The notes below the pieces were generated by a model. That model was not told the origin of the DNA. It did no database searches and saw only the letters and a list, made by a program, of their open reading frames with translations. 64,000 bases of DNA from an uncultured Lachnospiraceae bacterium (lineage in GTDB: Bacteria > Bacillota > Clostridia > Lachnospirales > Lachnospiraceae). The stretch spans positions 62,001 through 126,000 of the forward strand of contig CANQSB010000001.1 of assembly GCA_947626435.1 (NCBI GenBank), given 5' to 3'. The translations under genes were made by a program, and so were the position numbers. Shown piece by piece: positions 52,822 through 61,826 of this stretch; positions within the stretch are counted from its first letter, which is position 1, and every line of letters starts with the position of its first letter.

Positions 52822-52978
52822 TTTATTATTACCTCAGTACATTATATATAACACGCGTTTTTATTACATTATAAAATTCCCATAAAATTTCAAAATCTTT
52901 CCCATAACATTTATCAGTATCCGCTATCTGGTGAATTGCCTTTGCAAATGTCAAAACAATTTTGAATAACTTGCGATA
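52822..52978 (-). promoter_or_regulatory. AT-rich upstream region of the 659-residue glycosyltransferase
   Basis: 157 bases with several promoter-like words on the minus strand (TTGACA near 52950, TATAAT near 52873), none with ideal spacing. Two TTCCCAT words (plus strand 52877 and 52899) are 22 bases apart. An internal promoter here is plausible. Confidence 0.35.
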
Positions 52979-54967
52979 TTAAATATCTATCATGCATCCG
53001 CTCCACTTGATATACCCGCGGCGTTCATTGCCGACAGTAGCGACTACGCCTATCTCATAGCTTCCCTCAACAATAGCCATGCAATTAAATATCACCCGTA
53101 TTCCGCATAAGCTCGTGTTCATTGTCCTGACTGAAGCTTCCCCACTTTCAATCATTTCAGCCACATCTTCTCTGAGCTGCGGATAAATCGGTAGAATATA
53201 TATATGACCGCAATTGTCCGTCTTCCTGAGCAGCAGCGCCTTTTCGGCACATGCGTTATCTTTGCCCAATATCAAATGCCAACCTGCTATGCACGCAAGG
53301 CGTTCCATGCAGCAGTGCGGTGTTTCAATATCATCCGTTTTTATTTCATCTATTGTAAGCATTATGCGATTTTCACCTGTCATGTGCCTGATCAATTTGT
53401 TTTTATGCGCTTTAGGCAGCGTCCTTAATATGTCATCAGCAAGCCTTACCGGCAGCATTTCATTATCGTACAGATATAAATAACTTGTGTTATATTCTAC
53501 ATCTTTCCTCCACTGAACAAGATTAGGGCTATAAAACGGGTCTTCCCCCTCCAAATCAGGATGTTTATTATATAACAACTGCTTTTCTTTTGACAGACGC
53601 TCCCGCTCCTTCTCTCCGGCATCACTTCCCCTGCTCAGCGATTCGTGATGTATAAGCCTTGCGTCATTCCTTACCATATTATAATATCCTGCCTTGTAAA
53701 GCCTGAAACACAGCTCCACATCATTATACGCGACGGAAAGCTCCTCGTCAAATCCCCCAACGCTGTCAAATTTTGCTTTTTCGACCAGCATACAAGCCCC
53801 TGTGACGGCAAGCATGTCGTAGGTGACAAGATTATGTCCATGATAAAGGCAGCCGCCGTCTTCCAAACCACTGAGCTTATGCGCGGGACCTATACCCATA
53901 TTTGTGATTCCGACATGTTGGATTAAATAACTATCGCTTTTTTCCTTCTTTGGGTAATACAGCTTTGCCCCCACGGCACCCGCATGAGGCAGCGCTGCGG
54001 AAGATAGCATATTTTCAAGCCATCCCGCTTCTATGATTTCCGTATCGTCATTTAAAAACAGCAGATATTCTCCGTTTGCCATTCTCGCGCCGATATTACA
54101 CATAACCGAGAAATTAAACGCCATTTCTTTCCAGATGTACTCGATATTAAGCCCGTTATTTTTTTGCCTGAGCTCGCCTGCCAGAGCGTATACGGCCGCT
54201 TTCTCGTCACTCCTGCTGCCATTATCCACAATAATAATCTCATAATTCCTGTACGCCGTAAGCCTCGTGAGCGTATTGAGGCACCTTCCAAGAACCTTGC
54301 TGTTGTCGCGGCTCGGTATGATAATAGACACAAGCGCATCCGGCACAGGCACGCTATTTTCCATCAAACCGCAGCCTTCAAGCTCTCTCAGACCTGACAG
54401 GCTGTTGTTCGTATAAAGCACCTTTGGTATATGCACGACCTTTTCCCTGTCCATATCAGCCGCACGGCACACGAGCCCATAGAGGTTAAGCCCCTTTTCC
54501 ACCGCTTCTCTAAGCACAGCCCCGCGCACAGCAAAAACACTGCCTATATAAAAAAACGCGTTTAGCGTATCGGGCGAATAATCAGGCTTAAACCATGGCT
54601 CCCCGCGGTACAGCGCACCATCATCCTCCAATCCGTAAAGTTCATCAAGACTGCCAAGATAATCCTCGTCCGCATATACAAGCTGCGCCTTTTTATTTTG
54701 ACTAAACGCCTCCCTTACCTCATACTCCGCGTTTTCCGACAGCTTTCCGCCCTTGCGCGCAAAGAGATATACCGCCTTGTCCTCAATCCCGCCTATGCCT
54801 CTATGTATTGACGCCTCCGCAATATCTCTCACGCTGTCTTCACACGACCGGAAAGGAAGCCTGCACAGAGGTTTCCCCGTATGCTTTTCGCTATATTTTT
54901 CCTGCTCCTTAAGCCATTGGAGATACGGCGTTTTTTGAGCAAACAATTCCTCCTCGTAATACCCCAT
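52979..54967 (-). CDS. Large GT2 glycosyltransferase (paralogue of 54978-57041)
   Basis: 662 residues. The N-terminal 200 form a reduced GT2-like domain: 'AQLVYADEDYLGSLDELYG' and 'WFKPDYSPDTLNAFFYIGSV' keep acceptor-side features but the usual opening strand is missing. A full GT-A domain follows (about 215-470) with 'VSIIIPSRDNSKVLGRCLNT', 'LLFLNDDTEIIEAGWLENML' and 'VAYNDVELCFRLYKAG', then 'HHESLSRGSD'. A C-terminal region of about 180 residues is unrecognised but resembles the end of the next gene. The stop-to-start distance to that gene is only 10 bases, with GGGG before the ATG. Confidence 0.88.
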   Translation of the reverse strand: MGYYEEELFAQKTPYLQWLKEQEKYSEKHTGKPLCRLPFRSCEDSVRDIAEASIHRGIGGIEDKAVYLFARKGGKLSENAEYEVREAFSQNKKAQLVYADEDYLGSLDELYGLEDDGALYRGEPWFKPDYSPDTLNAFFYIGSVFAVRGAVLREAVEKGLNLYGLVCRAADMDREKVVHIPKVLYTNNSLSGLRELEGCGLMENSVPVPDALVSIIIPSRDNSKVLGRCLNTLTRLTAYRNYEIIIVDNGSRSDEKAAVYALAGELRQKNNGLNIEYIWKEMAFNFSVMCNIGARMANGEYLLFLNDDTEIIEAGWLENMLSSAALPHAGAVGAKLYYPKKEKSDSYLIQHVGITNMGIGPAHKLSGLEDGGCLYHGHNLVTYDMLAVTGACMLVEKAKFDSVGGFDEELSVAYNDVELCFRLYKAGYYNMVRNDARLIHHESLSRGSDAGEKERERLSKEKQLLYNKHPDLEGEDPFYSPNLVQWRKDVEYNTSYLYLYDNEMLPVRLADDILRTLPKAHKNKLIRHMTGENRIMLTIDEIKTDDIETPHCCMERLACIAGWHLILGKDNACAEKALLLRKTDNCGHIYILPIYPQLREDVAEMIESGEASVRTMNTSLCGIRVIFNCMAIVEGSYEIGVVATVGNERRGYIKWSGCMIDI

Positions 54968-54977
54968 CTGACGTCCC

Positions 54978-57041
54978 CTATCTTATTATTAGCTGCCTTT
55001 CCATGTTTCTGTAAAGGCGCTGACGTGAACAGCCGTCCTTTGCCGTAATCCACAAATCGTATGTGTCGTTAGGCAAGGCTCCCTCGTATAGCCAACAGCA
55101 AAAGCCCGTCAGCTCGACATTCGTCTGATTTTCCAATATCGCCGCCACATCCTTACGGTAACGCTTCTGCACTGGCAGCTCCCACACCTGCCCGCTACCG
55201 TTTACGAAAAGCAGCTTAAAGCTGTAGCGCGCATTATCCATGTCAGGCACATACGCCCAGCCCTTTATGAGATAATATGGTCTTTTGGCATACCGCTCCT
55301 TTTTGCAATCCTCAGTAACCACCATAATCGCGTTGTTCATCCTGTGCTCGTTTGGCAGACGCTTTCCCTGGCTTAGCTGCTCCACATAGTCGGTCGTGTC
55401 AACAAGCTCATACGACTCCAGCCAGCGGCATTTGTACTCAGGATCACCATCATTCATAAGCGTGCCTATAAACGGGTCTCTGTGATAAAACTGCCTGTGC
55501 CTGCCGTAAAGAAGCTCCTGCTCCTTAATCAGGCGCTTCAGCTTCTCCTCATCCTGCATATCGTCTCCGCGACTCAGCGATTCATGGTGATAGAGCACCG
55601 CGTCATTTCGCTGCACATTGTACAGCCCTTTTGTGCAGAGCCTAAAACACAAATCCACATCATTATATGCTACCGCAAGCCCCTCGTAAAGTCCGCCGAT
55701 TGCCTTTAGATAGTTCTTTCGGATAAGCAGGCATGCCGCCGTCACGCCTATCATATCGTACACGAAGCGGTTTCTTCCATAATAATACGAAACGCTGTCG
55801 TCCATTTTTTTCAGCTTATGCCCCGGTCCATAGATTGTATTGCTTATGCCTGCGTGCTGTATGAGCGTGGAATTGGGATACAGAAGCTTTGCGCCCACCG
55901 CGCCCACATGCTTTAGCGATGCCTGCCCTACCATTCTGTCAAGCCATAAGTCTTCCACCGCTTCCATATCGTCATTCAAAAGCAGTATATAGCTGCCCTT
56001 TGCCGCCTTCACGCCGATATTGCACATCTGTGAAAAGTTGAACTCCATAGGCTGGTAAATATACGAAAATTCGCATTCGTTCTTAAACGAATCAAGCACA
56101 ATGCGGTTATTTGCCGAGCTGCCGTTGTCCACCACGATAATCTCAAAATTTTTGTACGCCGTATGGCTGTAAATAGAGCGTATACACTGCTTCAGCACCT
56201 TCGGATTGTCCTTTGACGGTATTACTATGCTGACAAGCGGATTATCCTTTACCTCGTATATCGGATAGGTTATCCCCGTCGCGGCATCAGGCTCCATCCT
56301 GCCCTTAATCCCCCTGCGCTCCATCGCCGCCATGCGTATGTCGTCATACTTTGCGCCGACTCCGACAAAGTCTGTGTCGTGCATAAGCTTTTCCTCTATT
56401 TCGGCTATGTTTTTCCCCCTTTTGTACGCATGGAAAAGCACCTTTTCGATATGCCCCGCGCGTTTGCCGCTTTCAGTGGCTTTCAGCGCAAAATCATATA
56501 TATTTTTTCTGTAATCGTCATCCCCGAGCCATTCTATGCCCAAAAACGCGCTCTTTCTTATCGCGAAAATATTTCCAAAATAGAAAAACGAAAACAGCGT
56601 ATCGGGTGACCACATAGGCTTTGTCCATGGAAATATGCGGTGGCAGAGTTCATCGTCCCCGTCACTGCCGCGCCAATCGCCTTCCTCCGCACATATCGCC
56701 CATGTGTCCTCATCAGGATATACGATATTTGTATCCTTATGCGTATCAAAGTAACGCATAATCTCACCAAATGCTCTCACAGAAATTCTGCCGTTTTTTG
56801 ACGCGAATATTATATACTCATTCTTTACATCGTCAAGAGTAAATTCACTTGTGCACTGCTCCATATAGACTACGCCAAGCGACGGGTATTCCTCCTCGTC
56901 AGCGCGGTTTTCCCCGTAAAGCTCCGTCTGCTTTATCCAGAGCAGATACGGATCCGTCTGACAGCACAGCTCCTTTCGGTATTCGTCTATGCAGTTTTCA
57001 TACAGCTTGTCCTGAATCGCCTTTTTTATCTTACCTATCAT
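54978..57041 (-). CDS. Large GT2 glycosyltransferase
   Basis: 687 residues, same layout as its neighbour: opening 'CCQTDPYLLWIKQTELYG' matches 'FAQKTPYLQWLKEQEKYS' there. A reduced GT2-like first half ('TNIVYPDEDTWAICAEEGDW') is followed by a complete GT-A domain (about 255-510), with 'VSIVIPSKDNPKVLKQCIRS', 'LLLNDDMEAVEDLWLDRMV' and 'VAYNDVDLCFRLCTKG', and by a C-terminal domain with 'RPYYLIKGWAYVPDMDN'. Tandem duplication of this gene type is evident. Predicted to extend the exported polymer in the cytoplasm. Confidence 0.88.
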   Translation of the reverse strand: MIGKIKKAIQDKLYENCIDEYRKELCCQTDPYLLWIKQTELYGENRADEEEYPSLGVVYMEQCTSEFTLDDVKNEYIIFASKNGRISVRAFGEIMRYFDTHKDTNIVYPDEDTWAICAEEGDWRGSDGDDELCHRIFPWTKPMWSPDTLFSFFYFGNIFAIRKSAFLGIEWLGDDDYRKNIYDFALKATESGKRAGHIEKVLFHAYKRGKNIAEIEEKLMHDTDFVGVGAKYDDIRMAAMERRGIKGRMEPDAATGITYPIYEVKDNPLVSIVIPSKDNPKVLKQCIRSIYSHTAYKNFEIIVVDNGSSANNRIVLDSFKNECEFSYIYQPMEFNFSQMCNIGVKAAKGSYILLLNDDMEAVEDLWLDRMVGQASLKHVGAVGAKLLYPNSTLIQHAGISNTIYGPGHKLKKMDDSVSYYYGRNRFVYDMIGVTAACLLIRKNYLKAIGGLYEGLAVAYNDVDLCFRLCTKGLYNVQRNDAVLYHHESLSRGDDMQDEEKLKRLIKEQELLYGRHRQFYHRDPFIGTLMNDGDPEYKCRWLESYELVDTTDYVEQLSQGKRLPNEHRMNNAIMVVTEDCKKERYAKRPYYLIKGWAYVPDMDNARYSFKLLFVNGSGQVWELPVQKRYRKDVAAILENQTNVELTGFCCWLYEGALPNDTYDLWITAKDGCSRQRLYRNMERQLIIR

Positions 57042-57106
57042 TATAAATTATTTCACTCTTTCAAACCGCTGGCGCAGTGTTTATAGGCTTCTTTATTAAG
57101 ACTTCT

Positions 57107-59230
57107 TTATTTTAAAAGCTTCTTTTTAATGCGCTTCTTAACACCGGCTAAAAAACCCCTTTTATGCCCATCTGCGTCCTGCCTTGTAAACGCCCCTGCT
57201 ATTTCATCAGGAATTTCCATTACCGTTATATCCGCCTCAAGCCGTCCGCCGCCATTTACATTGACCGTCATATTCGGGTCATTTCCCTCAAATACGATAT
57301 AGCCGCTCTCATGGCGCACACCGCTTACCTCGACGCTATCAGCGGGATAAATCTTACCGTCAATCCTTATCTCATTTATCTTCGCCGCGCAGGAGTTTTC
57401 GCATGGGTCAATCCGCAGCCTTACCGCGCTTCCGGGTATGTCAAGCTTCAGGCGCAGATATTTCTCCTCTATATAACAGTCATTGACCTTAAACGAATTT
57501 TCCTCGCTGAAGCCTTCACCGTAATCAACATATATCCTAATCGCGTATCTTCTATCAGCATATTTGCAATATTCCAACATCCCCGAAAGCTCGTACGCCC
57601 TGTTGCCGATAAGCTCGCGCATTTCATTGACGGACGCGCGGCTGCCGTTTATATAGGTTTGAAGCTCATTCTCCTTTTTTGCCGCCTCAGCTATCTCGTC
57701 CTGAGAAAGACCAAGCGTGTCATTCATCAAAAACTCCCGGCACGCTTTTCGCGTTTCTCCTCCCAGCATATAATTATAAAACGCGCGAAACGCTATGCTT
57801 TTTGCCGGAATCCTCTGCTCAAATGTCCACTCATAATCAATTATGTGCCACTTATCCCCGTCCACAAGTATGTTCGGGAAAATAAAGTCAATATTGCTCA
57901 CGCCCGCGCCGTCCTCATTATAGCCAAGCCACTCCATATACTCGCCAATAAGCCGCTTGAAGCCCTCTGTGTCTGCCCTTGAAAGGCACTCGTCAAGCAT
58001 CGCCTCCAGCGTCACGCCGCCACAAAATTCAAATTTAAGCCCGTTTTTTATGTCGCCGCCAATCGGTTCGCACTTGTTGATGTCAATCTTAGTCCCCTCA
58101 TACCGCTTTGACAGCAGCTCATACGCGCGCCGCATATCCGCGATATGACCGTATGCCGCAGAAGTATCGGGGAGCTTTTCCACATGCAGCTTTTGTACGG
58201 TATCCTTCACCATCAGCGTGCGCACAGCCCATCTGCCGTCCCTGTCATTTGAAAACTTCGCATACAGCGCATCTGGCTCCCTGCCTGCCACGACAAGATA
58301 TGAATTGGAAAAAAGCGGAAATTCCTTCTCGTCAATAATCTGATCAAACACCTGCGTCTCGTCAAAAAGCAATACCCTGTCCCTGTCAAAATTGCGCAGG
58401 TTGTTTGACAGCTCGCCTTTCCCCGGCAGATATTTATCCGAATATATTGTCGTCGCAAATTTGTAGTCGGGGTAAGGATAATAAAAGAAATACTCTCGTA
58501 TGCCCGCGCGCTCCATGATACTTTCAAGCCCGCGCCGAGTAAAAGTCCTTGCAGAGCCCCCATCGTGATAGCCCTCAAGCCCCGAAAAATGAGTGCCCAA
58601 GTGGTCCTCCCTGCACCCCGCCCAGTATTTGAGCCCGAACTTATTTTCAATGGCGATGATAAGCCGTCCATCCAACTTCCTATGGCGATTGCAGATGCGC
58701 ATAAAATCCTCATACGGCGTCTGACCGCCGATATACGCCTGCCCATACTCAAACACGCCAATCAAAAGCACATAATCAAAGTCCTCTGCAAGCTGCGGCT
58801 CTATGTCCTTGAAATTGCCGACTTTAATGGTTACATTGTCATATTCCCGATTCCTATAAGCGTTTATCAGGCTGCGTTTTTTCGACAGCTCCACGCAGGT
58901 GACGCTTTCCGCGCGTCTTGCAAGCGCTCCTGTGACAGCGCCGCACCCTGACCCGATTTCAAGTATTTTATCCGTCTTTTTAAACGGAAGCCAGTCGATG
59001 ATATTCGAGCGAAACGGTGAAAAGTGGTAAAAAACCGGCCAGCTCTTTTTCTGCTTTATGATATCGGGAAATTCCTCCGCCGAATGGTTCATCGCAATGT
59101 CAAGCATTTCGTCCTCGATATCGCCGTCCGTATATAAATCTTCATTTGAATAAAGGCTTAAATCCAAAACCACATTCCCTATCTTTTCAAACCTTTCAGG
59201 TCGTTCAAACTGTCCAATCCGTTCAGCCAT
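57107..59230 (-). CDS. Methyltransferase-kinase fusion, WbdD-like chain terminator candidate
   Basis: 707 residues from ATG 59230 (GGAGG nine bases upstream). The N-terminal half is a class I methyltransferase: motif I 'ILEIGSGCGAVTGALARR', then 'VTCVELSKKRSLINA'. The second half looks like an aminoglycoside-phosphotransferase-like kinase. 'KLHVEKLP' offers the N-lobe Lys, 'NIDFIFPNILVDG' has the D-x4-N catalytic-loop spacing (about 446 and 451), and 'WHIIDYEWTF' the metal-binding Asp (about 465). The C-terminal region ends in a basic tail. E. coli WbdD, a methyltransferase-kinase, caps O-antigen and is read by Wzt; here the next gene upstream is a Wzt-like ATPase. Capping is inference. Confidence 0.75.
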   Translation of the reverse strand: MAERIGQFERPERFEKIGNVVLDLSLYSNEDLYTDGDIEDEMLDIAMNHSAEEFPDIIKQKKSWPVFYHFSPFRSNIIDWLPFKKTDKILEIGSGCGAVTGALARRAESVTCVELSKKRSLINAYRNREYDNVTIKVGNFKDIEPQLAEDFDYVLLIGVFEYGQAYIGGQTPYEDFMRICNRHRKLDGRLIIAIENKFGLKYWAGCREDHLGTHFSGLEGYHDGGSARTFTRRGLESIMERAGIREYFFYYPYPDYKFATTIYSDKYLPGKGELSNNLRNFDRDRVLLFDETQVFDQIIDEKEFPLFSNSYLVVAGREPDALYAKFSNDRDGRWAVRTLMVKDTVQKLHVEKLPDTSAAYGHIADMRRAYELLSKRYEGTKIDINKCEPIGGDIKNGLKFEFCGGVTLEAMLDECLSRADTEGFKRLIGEYMEWLGYNEDGAGVSNIDFIFPNILVDGDKWHIIDYEWTFEQRIPAKSIAFRAFYNYMLGGETRKACREFLMNDTLGLSQDEIAEAAKKENELQTYINGSRASVNEMRELIGNRAYELSGMLEYCKYADRRYAIRIYVDYGEGFSEENSFKVNDCYIEEKYLRLKLDIPGSAVRLRIDPCENSCAAKINEIRIDGKIYPADSVEVSGVRHESGYIVFEGNDPNMTVNVNGGGRLEADITVMEIPDEIAGAFTRQDADGHKRGFLAGVKKRIKKKLLK

Positions 59231-59348
59231 TATGCCGTTCCTCCAAATAATCCGTCCGCCGCAGCCGCCTGACGCGCCAAAGCAGCAACATCCGACTGCT
59301 AATCTGCCCGTCTGCCAAAGCCTATCTGTCAAAGTCCCAAACATTATA

Positions 59349-60656
59349 TCAGACGGCGTCTCTCACGCTGACCTTTGAATCCATATCATAATACCCCACT
59401 GTATTTTTATCCGATATCACAGTCACGTCAAACGCATCATACATTCTATGGTATACCTTGAAATCATTGCCCTCATAGCCTGTGACGCCAAACGAGATAA
59501 GGTACTCTCCGCCTTGCAGCGACATCTTTTGCGTAAAGGTCACTTCCTTCACAGTCCCCGCGCTCACAGCTTCAAGAAACGCCTTCTCAAACATCGTATT
59601 CGTGCCCGTAATCTCCGTTCCTTTCGCTGTCTTAAAAGAAAATGCAAATATCGGCGCCGGCAGGTCGCTTTCAAAACGAACTTTCATATATATGGTAAAC
59701 TCATTTCCTTTTATAATCGCATTCGTGCGCCTGCCCTTATCATCAACGACATAAAACTCTTCAATAACTGCCTGCTTAGTGCCATACTCAAGCAGCTTTG
59801 ACGCATTTTCGCCCTTCTCGCGCGCTTTTTTCTGCTCTGCCGCCTTTGCCTCGACAGCTTCCCTCACCTCAGCGTCATTTATTAGGCTCTGCTCCGACTT
59901 GCTCTCGGGCGCCTCGTACTGCCCCACAAGCACGCGCTTAAAATCATCTATCATTTCCTTTGGCGAACCCTCGCCAAGCTTCACTCCTTGATTTAACAGA
60001 ATGACCCTGTCGCAGTATTTCGCAATGCTGCTCAAATCGTGGCTTACTATAATGATAGTCTTGCCCATCTGCTTAAATTCTTCAAACTTGTGATAGCACT
60101 TTGCCTGAAAAAAGACGTCGCCCACAGAAAGCGCCTCGTCCACTATAAGTATCTCAGGCTCAATATTTATCGCCACCGAAAACGCAAGGCGCACAAACAT
60201 ACCACTCGAATATGTTTTCACAGGCTGGTAAACATAATCGCCGATATCCGCAAAATCAAGGATATCCGCCATACGCGCGTCTATCTCCGCCTTTGAAAAG
60301 CCGTTCATCGTGCCATTGAGGTAAATATTCTCCATTCCCGAATATTCCTGATTAAAGCCTGCTCCGAGCTCCAACAGCGCCGATATCCTGCCGTCCACCT
60401 CCACGCTCCCGCTGGTCGGATTAAGAACGCCTGTTATTATTTTGAGTATAGTCGACTTGCCTGAACCGTTCGTGCCTATGATGCCCACGCACTCCCCCTG
60501 CTTCACGTCAAAGCTAACATTGTCAAGCGCGCGGTGCTCCTTGTACTTTTTCGTCCTCGTAAGCCCCAGAGCCTCTTTCATGCGGTCTATCGGCTTATCG
60601 TAGAGCTTATATATTTTGCATACGTTTTTTACCGCAATCGCGGTTTCATTACTCAT
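59349..60656 (-). CDS. wzt: ABC transporter ATPase with Wzt-type C-terminal domain
   Basis: 435 residues. ABC domain (about 1-245): Walker A 'GIIGTNGSGKSTILKI', signature 'YSSGMFVRLAFSVAINIE', Walker B 'ILIVDEALSVGD'. A Lys/Glu-rich linker (about 250-290) leads to a beta-rich C-terminal domain (about 300-430; 'FTIYMKVRFESDLPAPIFAF', 'LQGGEYLISFGVTGYEG') of the Wzt_C kind that binds the modified end of the glycan. It powers export of finished chains from the cytoplasm with the Wzm-like permease. AGAGG inside the small ORF upstream provides its ribosome-binding site. Confidence 0.94.
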   Translation of the reverse strand: MSNETAIAVKNVCKIYKLYDKPIDRMKEALGLTRTKKYKEHRALDNVSFDVKQGECVGIIGTNGSGKSTILKIITGVLNPTSGSVEVDGRISALLELGAGFNQEYSGMENIYLNGTMNGFSKAEIDARMADILDFADIGDYVYQPVKTYSSGMFVRLAFSVAINIEPEILIVDEALSVGDVFFQAKCYHKFEEFKQMGKTIIIVSHDLSSIAKYCDRVILLNQGVKLGEGSPKEMIDDFKRVLVGQYEAPESKSEQSLINDAEVREAVEAKAAEQKKAREKGENASKLLEYGTKQAVIEEFYVVDDKGRRTNAIIKGNEFTIYMKVRFESDLPAPIFAFSFKTAKGTEITGTNTMFEKAFLEAVSAGTVKEVTFTQKMSLQGGEYLISFGVTGYEGNDFKVYHRMYDAFDVTVISDKNTVGYYDMDSKVSVRDAV

Positions 60657-60659
60657 ATT

Positions 60660-60821
60660 TTATTTATACCTCTTATCCGTTTCAGCAAACGCATCAGACA
60701 ACGCCAAAACGCCTGCTTTCAAGCTATTTCCGCTCACAGCTTCTCCAATGAGCGCCGCCGTCTTTATCTTCGGCAGGCTCCAATCCACATAAGCCGCTTT
60801 GCGGGCAGATTTAAAGCACAT
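60660..60821 (-). CDS. Small 53-residue ORF between Wzm and Wzt genes
   Basis: Too short for the ORF track; read directly. It starts with ATG 60821 inside the end of wzm (11-base overlap) and stops four bases before the wzt ATG, filling the gap exactly. It begins 'MCFKSARKAAYVDWSLPKIK' and ends 'SDAFAETDKRYK'. The amino-acid make-up is protein-like and GC-rich like its neighbours, not like intergenic DNA. The ribosome-binding site is weak (GGCTGAAAG), but coupling to wzm would help. No membrane helix and no known family. Possibly a small transporter-associated protein; function unknown. Confidence 0.5.
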   Translation of the reverse strand: MCFKSARKAAYVDWSLPKIKTAALIGEAVSGNSLKAGVLALSDAFAETDKRYK

Positions 60822-61812
60822 CCGCAAAATGCACTTTCAGCCTTCGGAAGATAAGCGCCCCTATCCCGAAAAGCACCACCGTCACAATCCAGAAGTAGGA
60901 CGTCGAATAAAAATCCTGCCAGAACCATGTCTTTGTAAACATAGCGTCCCTGTAACCGTTCACGATGTAAAAAACCGGATTGATTTTAAGTATTTTCTGC
61001 AAAACAGGATTATCGTCAAGCCGCGTGATGTTCCACAAAATCGGCGTCGCCCACATTCCCACCTGAAGTATTATATTTATAATCTGTGTCAAATCCCTGA
61101 AAAATATAACTATCGCACAGGTCGAATAGCTGATGGCAAGCACAAAGACAAACATACAGAGGCTGTAGTAGATAAGCTGCAGCAGATAAATGTCAGGCTT
61201 GTAGCCGTAAATAAAATACACCGCCAGCATAAAGCACACAAAAAATATATGCGTAAACGATGCCGCTATAAGCTTTACTATCGGGATAATGCTTATTTTA
61301 AACACTACCTTTTTTACAAGGTAATTGTACTCAAGCAAAGAAGTAGTGCCGTTGTTTATCGCCTCATTGAAATAAAACCATGGCACAAGTCCCGCCGTAA
61401 GCCACAGCACATACGGCGCCTCGACGCCCACAGTAAGCACTTCAAGCTTGTCCCGCGCCATCACATGCCCGAACACGAACCAATACAAAAGCACAGTCAC
61501 GACAGGCTGCGTAAACGCCCATACACGCCCCATATATGAACCCGCGTACCGATTCTTGAAGTCATTTTTTGCAAGCTTCCAGATAAGCTCGCGCGACTGC
61601 CAAAGCTCCACAGGAAGCGACATAAGCCTGTCATAAAAGCGGTAAAAAACAAGCATAGCGCCGACTATCATAAGACACGCTATCAGCTTTTTGACATTTT
61701 CCTCATGCTGGTCCGCCAACGGATTGTGGTGTATTATAATCACTGCCGCCAAAACTACAGCCACAAGCGTTGCAAGTAATTTTACCGTCCGTTTAGATAT
61801 GCCGTTCTTCAT
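60811..61812 (-). CDS. wzm: ABC-2 polysaccharide export permease
   Basis: 333 residues from ATG 61812 (AGGTGA upstream, after the rfbC stop); the track start is an upstream GTG. Two extra N-terminal helices (about 10-28, 40-57) precede the usual six-helix ABC-2 domain with the amphipathic 'LIWKLAKNDFKNRYAGSYMG' and 'GRVWAFTQPVVTVLLYWFVF'. The end 'FRRLKVHFADVL' is typical of Wzm/TagG proteins. It forms the membrane channel with the Wzt-like ATPase. It probably exports the rhamnose-containing polymer. Confidence 0.94.
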   Translation of the reverse strand: MKNGISKRTVKLLATLVAVVLAAVIIIHHNPLADQHEENVKKLIACLMIVGAMLVFYRFYDRLMSLPVELWQSRELIWKLAKNDFKNRYAGSYMGRVWAFTQPVVTVLLYWFVFGHVMARDKLEVLTVGVEAPYVLWLTAGLVPWFYFNEAINNGTTSLLEYNYLVKKVVFKISIIPIVKLIAASFTHIFFVCFMLAVYFIYGYKPDIYLLQLIYYSLCMFVFVLAISYSTCAIVIFFRDLTQIINIILQVGMWATPILWNITRLDDNPVLQKILKINPVFYIVNGYRDAMFTKTWFWQDFYSTSYFWIVTVVLFGIGALIFRRLKVHFADVL

Positions 61813-61826
61813 TGTCAATTCACCTA

